11,319 nt of DNA, from NCBI GenBank assembly GCA_036496265.1, contig DASXLL010000279.1, positions 1 through 11,319 of the forward strand, in the 5' to 3' direction. A program made the position numbers and the translations under genes. The DNA is from CAYLLN01 sp036496265 (GTDB lineage: Bacteria; Planctomycetota; Planctomycetia; Pirellulales; Pirellulaceae). Shown here one piece after another: positions 5,479 through 11,319 of this stretch; the first letter of the stretch is position 1; each line of letters begins with the position of its first letter. The notes beneath the pieces are model-generated. The model had not been told where the DNA came from and ran no database searches. It saw only the letters and a program-made list of their open reading frames with translations.

Positions 5479-7104
5479 TTACCACTTCAGCCCAAACTGC
5501 TCGCCGCCACCTCCGCTGGTGCGGCGTATGCCCCCTTTAAGCGGCCCGCTGCGCTTGGGAACGGCCAGTTCGCGCCGCGGCTCTTCCGCCTCGGGCTTAT
5601 CTTCCCCGCCAGCCGCTTTTTCAGGCTTGGCCAGAGCAGCTTTCAGCGAGAGGCTCATCCGCTGAGCCTCCGGATCGACATCCAGCACTTTGCACTCGAC
5701 CTCTTGTCCTTCCTTCACGACGTTCTCGACCTTGAAGACCTTGTGGTGGGCCAATTCCGAAATGTGAATCAACCCTTCCACGCCCGGCGCAAGCTTAACA
5801 AACGCGCCGAACTGGGCGATTCGCGATACGGGTCCTGTCACCGTGCTGCCGGCCGGAAAACGCTGTTCGATGTTGGCCCAGGGGTGCTCCTCCGGGTTTT
5901 TCAGCGACAGGCTGATTTTGCCTGTCTCTTCATCGATCCGCTCGATGCGCACGCGGACTTTTTGACCTTCCTGCACAACTTCGCTCGGATGCTTCACGCG
6001 ATCCCACGCGAGCTGACTGATGTGAATTAAGCCGTCCACCCCGCCCAGATCGACAAACGCGCCAAAATCGTGAATCTTGCGGACCGTCCCTTCCCGCATC
6101 TCGCCCGGCTGCAGTTCGGCCATCAGCTTCTTCTTGGATTCTTCTTTCTCACGCTCCAGCACGCCGCGGCGGCTGAGCACCAGGTTGCCGCGCCGCTCGT
6201 TCGACTCGGCGACGACGCAGACCAGGCTTTGGCCAACGTAATCAGCCGTGTTCTCGACGCGGTACAGCGAAATCTGGCTTACGGGAATGAAGCCGCGGAT
6301 CCCACCCACCTGACATTCGAGCCCACCGGTGTTGGCGCCCGTGATGCGGGCCTCAACCAGCGAGCCTTCCACGATGTCCGTCCAGTTGCCGGAAACGATG
6401 GCCCCGCCAGCGACGGTAACGAGATACAGATTGTCTTCCGAGTTGTAGCCCGTGATGGTCACATCGATCATGTCGCCGACCTTCGGCGGCTCGGCAAAGT
6501 TGCGAACGCTCGTGACACCTTGGTTCTTGCCGCCCAGGCCGAAAAACACATCGTCGCCATGCAGATCGACAACCTGAGCACGATGCTGCGAGCCGTTTTC
6601 GAGCCGATTGGCATCGGTCTTCAGGTCAGCCTTCACGATCTCCTCTAGCGAGACGCCGCTGAGCGCTGCTGCCAGCTCCGCTTCAATATCTTCGGAACGC
6701 TGACGACGATTGGGCACCGGCACCGGCGCTTTGAAGCCGCGATCTTCACCGCGGCCGCGCTCGCCGGCCAATTCACGATCGAGTTGCCGATCTTCCTCGC
6801 GCTCTTTTTCCCGCTGCGACTTTGGCCGGTCGCCGCCGCGGCCGCGCGGGCGAAAGCCGCCTGGTGCCTGGCCGCCGGATGGTGCCGAGGGCCTAGCAGC
6901 CGGCGCGCTCTTCGTTGCCGGTGTTTGTTCGGCCTGCTTTTGTTCTGTCTGTGCCGGAGAAGACTCACCGGTCTCTCCGCTGCCACGAGTAAAGCGAGCA
7001 AGGGGCCCTGCGCTGGGTGGTGGCGAACTAGCAGGCGCAGCTTGTGGTGCGGAAAGAGCCGGATTGGCGTCAGAATTAGCGGGCGAGGAGCTTTCAGTCG
7101 TCAT
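5479..7104 (-). CDS. S1-domain RNA-binding protein (ribosomal protein S1-like)
   Basis: A 541-residue protein with four OB-fold S1 modules: about 170-230 (divergent, with DDVFFGLGGKNQGV), 245-312 (GFIPVSQI), 335-402 (GTVRKIHDFGAFVDLGGVDG, then LIHISQLAW) and 419-488 (GPVSRIAQFGAFVKLAPGVE, then LIHISELAHHKV). Modules 3 and 4 are canonical. The arrangement resembles ribosomal protein S1, which helps mRNA bind the 30S subunit, though this has four modules, fewer than the six of E. coli S1. Residues 1-165 are low-complexity: first Ala/Ser/Pro-rich, then Arg/Gly/Glu-rich with RPRGRGGDR (85-93), an RGG-like tract that could add RNA affinity. The end is Gly-rich (GGGGEQFGLKW). The start at 7104 (MTTESSS) is chosen because the open frame upstream to 7287 encodes an implausible hydrophobic/Arg mixture. 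Whether it is the main rpsA or a paralogue cannot be told from here. Confidence 0.88.
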   Translation of the reverse strand: MTTESSSPANSDANPALSAPQAAPASSPPPSAGPLARFTRGSGETGESSPAQTEQKQAEQTPATKSAPAARPSAPSGGQAPGGFRPRGRGGDRPKSQREKEREEDRQLDRELAGERGRGEDRGFKAPVPVPNRRQRSEDIEAELAAALSGVSLEEIVKADLKTDANRLENGSQHRAQVVDLHGDDVFFGLGGKNQGVTSVRNFAEPPKVGDMIDVTITGYNSEDNLYLVTVAGGAIVSGNWTDIVEGSLVEARITGANTGGLECQVGGIRGFIPVSQISLYRVENTADYVGQSLVCVVAESNERRGNLVLSRRGVLEREKEESKKKLMAELQPGEMREGTVRKIHDFGAFVDLGGVDGLIHISQLAWDRVKHPSEVVQEGQKVRVRIERIDEETGKISLSLKNPEEHPWANIEQRFPAGSTVTGPVSRIAQFGAFVKLAPGVEGLIHISELAHHKVFKVENVVKEGQEVECKVLDVDPEAQRMSLSLKAALAKPEKAAGGEDKPEAEEPRRELAVPKRSGPLKGGIRRTSGGGGEQFGLKW

Positions 7105-7156
7105 TTTTCGTATCCGATTTAAACGATGCGCTGCAAAAAGATAAGGCAGCGACAAA

Positions 7157-7186
7157 CGCGGTCGGCCCATTGGCCCAAAGACCGCG
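7157..7186. other. Hairpin in the leader of the S1 gene
   Basis: CGCGGTC (7157-7163) pairs with GACCGCG (7180-7186), and GGCC (7164-7167) pairs with GGCC (7172-7175) around a 4-base loop, with CAAA bulged out. This gives 11 pairs in the 204-base gap between the ferredoxin stop and the S1 start. It could be a weak terminator of the ferredoxin transcript or a leader structure for the S1 gene. The sequence does not decide. Confidence 0.45.
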
Positions 7187-7308
7187 TACAGCCAGTTTAG
7201 CTGCCTAGCCCAAATCCCGGTAGCAATCGGCGGGCCGGTTATTCGTACCAGGCAGGAGAAGGCAAGTTCGAAGCTGGCAAATTGCAAATAAGCGGGACAA
7301 CCGGCGAG

Positions 7309-7644
7309 CTATCGCTTGCAGTTCAGCTTGTCGTCGGGGATTAGCAATTCCTCGATAATCCGGCCGTTGATGACAGTCTCCTCAACAATCCGCGGCACAT
7401 CCGAAACCTGCACGCCGCCATACCAAATAGCCTGCGGATAAATCACGACAGTCGGGCCAAGCTCACATTGATCGAGGCAGCCCGCGGCATTCGCCCGCAC
7501 CAGCGGCTTCAGGCCGCGACGCTCGACCTCCTTCTTAAACGCGCTTCGCAACGCCTCGCTGCCATCCGGATTACAGCAACCGCGCGAATTCCCCGACTCT
7601 CGCCGGTTGGTGCAGATAAAGATGTGATGGGTGAACTCAGGCAT
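7309..7644 (-). CDS. Thioredoxin-fold [2Fe-2S] ferredoxin
   Basis: A 111-residue protein of the (2Fe-2S) ferredoxin family with a thioredoxin-like fold, the type known from Aquifex and from NuoE-like domains. The probable cluster ligands are C11 (IFICTNRR), C23 or C24 (SRGCCNPDG), and C56 and C60 (AAGCLDQCELGP). The C-x(11-12)-C ... C-x3-C spacing and the following PTVVIYPQAIWYGGV are typical of the family. It is a cytoplasmic electron carrier; the partner is unknown. The start at 7644 (MPEFTHH) fits the family length, and the open frame upstream runs into the end of the preceding gene. It begins 25 bases after the YXWGXW gene stop on the same strand, so the two may share a transcript, though a cytoplasmic redox protein and a secreted repeat protein have no obvious joint role. 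Confidence 0.88.
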   Translation of the reverse strand: MPEFTHHIFICTNRRESGNSRGCCNPDGSEALRSAFKKEVERRGLKPLVRANAAGCLDQCELGPTVVIYPQAIWYGGVQVSDVPRIVEETVINGRIIEELLIPDDKLNCKR

Positions 7645-7669
7645 CGATGTTGTTAGTGATAAGTCGCTG

Positions 7670-9835
7670 CTATCCGCGGCCTTTACCCTTCTTGCTATCG
7701 TCTTTCGTCGAGCCGCCCCCTTCCTGGCGGCCTGAACCACGCTGCGGTTGAGGCTGCGCAGGATTCACATTGCCACCACCGGACTTGGAACCAACGCCTG
7801 GAAACGTCGGCTGATCATTGCGCTGGGCCCCGCGGTCGCGGTTGCCAATGGGTGGCGTTATGGCTTTGGGACTAGAAAAGTCACGCGGCGTGAAGGAAGG
7901 ACTTTTTCCTTGCGACGAATTACCAGGTGGATCCGAACCCGACGGGCCACCGCCCGGCTGTGTAAGCCGGTCGCGCGTTTGTGCACCAGAATTCGTTCGG
8001 CCGCCCGGCGGCAGCCCCGGAATTTCGCCGCCGCGAATCGGCGTATCGTTTGACAACCGTCCGGTGCTCACACCATCGCCACTATCTCGACCGCCGCCTT
8101 TTTGTACTCCAACGTCACGACTTGGATTGCGCGACTCATTGGCCGCACCCGGCAATCGTACAGAATCACCCGTCTTCGCCCCGAAAGTGGAACGGCTGGA
8201 CGATTTGCCTGAATCGGGCAGCGCGTTTTGCGGCAAGTTGGATATGCTTTGCCGGCCGCTGCCGCGAGGCTTATTGTCAGCCCTTGGTAATGGCGGCGCG
8301 CCGCGATCATTCAGTTTCGTTGCATCTCCCGGAACCGATGTGCGCGTGCTTACCACGTCACTCTTGGGCAGATCGACCTTAGGCAATGAAAGCTTGGCGG
8401 TTGGTCCTGCTTTGCTGGTTTCGGCCGCAGTCTGGCCCGGCAACAGATCTCGGCCCTTCTCGCCTTTTCCGCCCTTTTCGACACGATCGACCAGTGGACC
8501 GGTTTTCGAGCGATCGCGGAGCTGGTCGTTGGCGTCCGTCGGCCGACTCAAATTTACCTGGGCATGCTCACGCTCCAAATTCTTCCGCTGCACGTCGAGT
8601 TCGCGAATCTGTTTGACTTGCTGAGCCTGCGTCTGCAGCGCATGGTCGTTCAGGTGCGTGAGCTTGATCGGCGAATCACCTTGTCGGGCAATTTCTCCAA
8701 TCGGCCGAGCCACGAGCTGCGCGTCATGTCCCACTCCCGCAGCCGCCGGGCTTTGCAGCCATTCTCGCTGCGCATGAAACGTCGCCGGCGGCCGATGCTC
8801 TGGGTGCTCGGCATAGTAATTATGCCAGCCCTGCACGCGGCCCAGATAATCAATCCCCTGCTGCCGATAATGAACGTGGGCGTAGCTATAAAACGGATCG
8901 TAGTAATATCCATGCCGCTGCGACGGCAAATTCGACCACGCGACAAACCCGCGATTCGCATACTGCGGCCCAAAATAATTGCCGAAAAAGTACGACCCGT
9001 ACCGCGGCTGCGTCCACAGATGAATGAACAAATTGCCCGTCGGAATCACGATCGACGGCCGATAAAGCCAGCCAGCTTGGGCGTAAACGGGCCGCTGAAA
9101 ATAAACCGGCGCGAAAATCTGCCCACGACTGCCGAGCCGATAGTCCCAGTAGCCGGGCACATAGACATAGCCGGCAGGCGACCACATCCAGCGAGCCGGG
9201 ACATAAACCCAATCTTGCTGATACGGCGCCCAATAACCGGCTTGCCAGTTAAAGCCGGTGTTGGCGTTGGCATACGTCCATGATCCGGGAATCCAAAAGG
9301 AGTTGGACGCCGGCGCCGGACTGCTCGGGCCCGCTTCCAGCGAAGCCGGCGGCTGATTGTAATAAACAACATCCTGCGTCTCGTTTTGAACCCAGAATCC
9401 TTTCACTCGTTGCCAACCACTGCTCGCTTCCTGCCAATAGCCGGGAACCCAGCGCATATCCGGCGGCGGTTGCCGCCAAACGCCGGTGACCCACACAAAA
9501 TCGTCTCGGTCGTCGTCCCAGGACCAATAACCTGGAATCCATATAAAGTCGCCTTCCGGTTTGTAAGCTGCCGGCTGTTCGGGCACATCAGCCGGGGGTG
9601 CTTTGGCAATGACCGGGCTCGGCTGCGGGTCCGGCATAGCCGGATCGGCAAAGGCCTCATGTATCGGCCCCTTCGTTAACGCTTCAACACCTTCCTGTTC
9701 CGCTGGTTGCTCCGGCAGCACATTTGGCGGCAGTGCGTTAGGCGGTGGCGCGGGCGGCGTCAGCTCCGGCTGCGCCCAAGCCAGCATGGGAACGAGCACA
9801 AAAATCGGAGCAAGCAGGATTGTGTGAGTCATCAT
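7670..9835 (-). CDS. Secreted YXWGXW-repeat protein with long low-complexity tail
   Basis: A 721-residue protein. Residues 1-21 (MMTHTILLAPIFVLVPMLAWA) are a signal peptide, followed by a Pro-rich linker to about 95. Eight W-x-x-G-x-W-type repeats follow: WIPGYW 99, WVTGVW 115, WVPGYW 129, RVKGFW 143, WIPGSW 181, WQAGYW 197, YVPARW 211 and YVPGYW 225. They form two blocks with identical 16-14-14 spacing. A Tyr/Phe/Trp-rich stretch (240-345), a probable coiled coil near 399-427, and a Gly/Ser/Pro/Arg-rich disordered tail (430-721) complete it. The repeat family (YXWGXW or WXXGXW) is common in exported proteins; its function is unknown, and an envelope structural role is plausible. The start may be 9835 or the adjacent ATG at 9832. 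The gene diverges from the Spy-like gene across 405 bases. Confidence 0.85.
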   Translation of the reverse strand: MMTHTILLAPIFVLVPMLAWAQPELTPPAPPPNALPPNVLPEQPAEQEGVEALTKGPIHEAFADPAMPDPQPSPVIAKAPPADVPEQPAAYKPEGDFIWIPGYWSWDDDRDDFVWVTGVWRQPPPDMRWVPGYWQEASSGWQRVKGFWVQNETQDVVYYNQPPASLEAGPSSPAPASNSFWIPGSWTYANANTGFNWQAGYWAPYQQDWVYVPARWMWSPAGYVYVPGYWDYRLGSRGQIFAPVYFQRPVYAQAGWLYRPSIVIPTGNLFIHLWTQPRYGSYFFGNYFGPQYANRGFVAWSNLPSQRHGYYYDPFYSYAHVHYRQQGIDYLGRVQGWHNYYAEHPEHRPPATFHAQREWLQSPAAAGVGHDAQLVARPIGEIARQGDSPIKLTHLNDHALQTQAQQVKQIRELDVQRKNLEREHAQVNLSRPTDANDQLRDRSKTGPLVDRVEKGGKGEKGRDLLPGQTAAETSKAGPTAKLSLPKVDLPKSDVVSTRTSVPGDATKLNDRGAPPLPRADNKPRGSGRQSISNLPQNALPDSGKSSSRSTFGAKTGDSVRLPGAANESRNPSRDVGVQKGGGRDSGDGVSTGRLSNDTPIRGGEIPGLPPGGRTNSGAQTRDRLTQPGGGPSGSDPPGNSSQGKSPSFTPRDFSSPKAITPPIGNRDRGAQRNDQPTFPGVGSKSGGGNVNPAQPQPQRGSGRQEGGGSTKDDSKKGKGRG

Positions 9836-10240
9836 TCACCCGTCGAATCGGAATTCGGCCCCAAAAACAGCGTCCTAAGCTCCCATGCACCTGGCAGGCC
9901 GGATCAAGATAACGGAGATTTTACGCTTATCCGGCGAAAATCAAAAGTGCTTCCCGTGCATAGACTTACGCGCGGCTTAGGGAACATTCCTAGTGCTCAA
10001 AGCCGCCACGGTGCCGCCCCAAAAGTTGCAGTCCGAATGGATACGCGGCGACCGCGAATGAATCGAACTAGCCCGAAAATCGCACCCGACTTAGTTGTAT
10101 CCGGCGGAACATCGCGATAAGAAATGGGTTCAATTCGCCAGGCAAGTCGTTTCTCTTGGCGGCGGCCGTTTCGGCACTTTTCTATTAGCGTTCGTCTTCT
10201 CGGCGAAAAAAGCGTTCAAACAGCAGCGAAGGAGTTCACC
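9836..10240. promoter_or_regulatory. Divergent intergenic region between two secreted-protein genes
   Basis: These 405 bases must carry promoters for both the minus-strand YXWGXW gene and the plus-strand Spy-like gene. I could not assign -35/-10 boxes with confidence. Visible structure includes GCCGGAT (9898-9904) with ATCCGGC (9929-9935), extended inward by AAG/CTT with one bulged base, in the leader or promoter zone of the YXWGXW gene. There is also an imperfect palindrome around GGAACATTCC (about 9981-9990). No convincing coding region is present. Confidence 0.5.
10229..10234 (+). promoter_or_regulatory. Shine-Dalgarno site of the Spy-like gene
   Basis: AAGGAG lies 6 bases before the ATG at 10241. 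It fixes this start against the longer in-frame ATG at 10124, and the shorter protein begins with a good signal peptide. It is the best Shine-Dalgarno site in the window. Confidence 0.85.
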
Positions 10241-11185
10241 ATGCGGTTCAAGTTTCTCAGTAGCCTGGCGATCATCGCCGGGTTGTGTTTCGCGGCAGTA
10301 GCGATGGCTCAGCAGCCGCAGGGTCAACCAGGTCAGCGTGGCGGCCGTGGCGGCCCGCCGGGCGGCGGCGGCCCCCCCTTTGGCATGTTCGGTGGTGGCG
10401 GCTTCGGCACCAGCCGCCTGCGACTGCTGCAGATGGATGAAATTCGCAAGGAGCTCGAACTGGCCGACGAACAAGTCGCGGCGATTCGGACCTTGGATGA
10501 AGAACTGCGGGCCAAATATCCGACGGTCGGTGGCCGCGGCGGTCCCGGTGGTGGTGCTCCTGGCGGCGATCGCGGCCGGCGCGGCGGCAATACCAACAAC
10601 GAAGGCGCGCTGCAAACGGTTCCGACTCAGTGGTACTTCGTGACGCAAGAGCAGCAGCCCGGCCAGCCTGGTCAAGGCCGCGGCGGACGCGGCGGTCCGC
10701 AGATGACGCCGGAGCAGATCGCGGAAATGGAGAAGCAACGAGCCGAGCGCGATAAGGAGGCCAACGCCAAGCTGGCCGACATTCTCTTGCCGCACCAGGT
10801 GAAGCGGCTCAATGAAATCTATATCCAGCAGGCCGGCACTGCGGCGCTGCTCGACGACGAAGTCGCCAAGCTGCTGAATGTCAGCCCCGCTCAGAAAACC
10901 AAGATCACCGAAGTTCGCCAGCAAAACCAGGAATCGTTCGGTGCCGCGATGCGCGAAATGTTCCAGGGCGGCGGCGATCGCGACGCGAACCGGACGAAAA
11001 TGGAAGAGCTCCGCAAAGCCAACGACGCCAAGGTGCTCGCCGTTCTTTCCGCCGATCAGCAGAAAAAGTTCGAAGAGCTGAAAGGCAAGCCGTTCGCAAT
11101 GCCCGAAGGCGGCGGCCGCGGCGGCCCTGGTGGTGGTCGCGGTGGCCCCGGCGGCACTCGCGGCCGCGGCGGAAACAACAACTAA
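10241..11185 (+). CDS. Secreted Gly-rich Spy/CpxP-like protein
   Basis: A 314-residue protein. Residues 1-23 (MRFKFLSSLAIIAGLCFAAV, then AMA) are a signal peptide with cleavage before QQ. Three Gly/Arg/Pro-rich segments (about 31-57, 97-117 and 286-311; a shorter one at 139-152) separate helical parts. The helical parts, such as LLQMDEIRKELELADEQVAA (62-81), ILLPHQVKRLNEIYIQQAG (181-199) and VLSADQQKKFEELKGKPF (268-285), follow the L-x-x-x-Q helix pattern of Spy/CpxP-type periplasmic proteins. That family includes periplasmic chaperones and envelope stress sensors; function here is only inferred. Very Gly-rich linkers are unusual for classical Spy (about 160 residues), making this about twice as long. 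A Shine-Dalgarno site at 10229-10234 fixes the start. It stands alone between a divergent promoter region and a terminator, so it is probably a single-gene transcript. Confidence 0.75.
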   Translation: MRFKFLSSLAIIAGLCFAAVAMAQQPQGQPGQRGGRGGPPGGGGPPFGMFGGGGFGTSRLRLLQMDEIRKELELADEQVAAIRTLDEELRAKYPTVGGRGGPGGGAPGGDRGRRGGNTNNEGALQTVPTQWYFVTQEQQPGQPGQGRGGRGGPQMTPEQIAEMEKQRAERDKEANAKLADILLPHQVKRLNEIYIQQAGTAALLDDEVAKLLNVSPAQKTKITEVRQQNQESFGAAMREMFQGGGDRDANRTKMEELRKANDAKVLAVLSADQQKKFEELKGKPFAMPEGGGRGGPGGGRGGPGGTRGRGGNNN

Positions 11186-11205
11186 AATGCCTCCGGAAAA
11201 TGGCT

Positions 11206-11226
11206 CCCTCTCCCTTTGGGAGAGGG
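11206..11226. repeat. REP-like intergenic hairpin
   Basis: CCCTCTCCC (11206-11214), loop TTT, then GGGAGAGGG (11218-11226): a perfect 9-pair hairpin 20 bases after the Spy-like stop, followed by CTGGGTGAGGG. This word combination recurs in intergenic DNA of many GC-rich bacteria, which I state from general familiarity. It is probably a dispersed repeat or an mRNA 3' stabiliser. Confidence 0.65.
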
Positions 11227-11274
11227 CTGGGTGAGGGTCTTGCCGGCGAGCGCTACAAACAAACTATCCATTCA

Positions 11275-11304
11275 GTCCGACCAAACTTGGTCGGACATTT
11301 TTTT
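11275..11304 (+). terminator. Intrinsic terminator downstream of the Spy-like gene
   Basis: GTCCGACCA (11275-11283), loop AACT, TGGTCGGAC (11288-11296), then A and seven T residues (11298-11304): a perfect 9-pair stem with a U-tract, the classical Rho-independent form. It lies 90 bases after the stop codon. Its stem core and loop match the hairpins at 5378-5399 and 5439-5460. Confidence 0.88.
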
Positions 11305-11319
11305 GCGCCGGCCTAATGC

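Noticed and set aside
5410..6648. Two plus-strand reading frames (206 and 192 codons)
   Set aside because: Both are antisense to the S1 modules, which have clear family motifs on the minus strand.
7105..7287. 61-residue N-terminal extension of the S1-domain protein
   Set aside because: The extra residues do not resemble S1 proteins, cover a hairpin, and the ATG at 7104 begins a plausible Ser/Ala/Pro-rich head.
7645..7740. 32-residue extension of the ferredoxin
   Set aside because: It overlaps the end of the YXWGXW gene, and the thioredoxin-fold domain begins at the ATG at 7644.
7818..8624. Plus-strand reading frame of 268 codons
   Set aside because: It is antisense to the low-complexity tail of the YXWGXW gene, with Pro/Ser/Arg-rich content and no start signal.
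10124..10240. In-frame upstream ATG of the Spy-like gene
   Set aside because: It would bury the signal peptide behind 39 residues; AAGGAG at 10229-10234 marks the start at 10241.

Overview
The window reads as GC-rich chromosomal DNA from a planctomycete, probably a Pirellulales-like lineage. This is inferred from gene content: a large secreted protein with W-x-x-G-x-W repeats, a Gly/Arg-rich secreted Spy-like protein, a membrane-fused GspE-like protein, and several starts with no clear Shine-Dalgarno sequence. No rRNA, tRNA, transposase, phage gene or CRISPR array is seen.

Layout. (1) 1-128, plus strand: the last 41 codons of hisF (histidine biosynthesis). (2) 175-5369, plus strand: five co-directional genes, namely an intact PilT-type motor ATPase; a GspE/PilB-like protein with an added membrane domain and a ruined nucleotide-binding site; a CvpA-like membrane protein; a DUF4190-like membrane protein; and a small unrecognised membrane protein. 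(3) 5370-5478: convergent junction with two matching hairpins. (4) 5479-9835, minus strand, transcribed in the order YXWGXW-repeat secreted protein, thioredoxin-fold [2Fe-2S] ferredoxin, four-domain S1 RNA-binding protein. (5) 9836-10240: divergent intergenic region. (6) 10241-11185, plus strand: a Spy/CpxP-like Gly-rich secreted protein, followed by a repeat hairpin and a classical intrinsic terminator.

How the genes may work together. The plus-strand cluster combines a competent PilT-like motor with a membrane-anchored, apparently catalytically dead relative and three small membrane proteins. No pilin, platform protein or prepilin peptidase is in the window. A pseudoenzyme partner or membrane dock for the active ATPase is the simplest reading, but it is inference. 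The two outermost secreted proteins (YXWGXW and Spy-like) diverge from a shared upstream region and both look like envelope proteins.

The most unexpected non-coding signal is in the plus-strand cluster. Three of its spacers (1366-1516, 3932-4042, 4778-4856) run nearly from stop codon to next start codon as AT-richer DNA with a 7-base period arranged as inverted arms. Each spacer uses a different heptamer vocabulary. A second family of short hairpins with a shared C-A-A-A-C loop region and exchanged stem pairs marks gene 3' ends at 5378-5399, 5439-5460 and 11275-11296.
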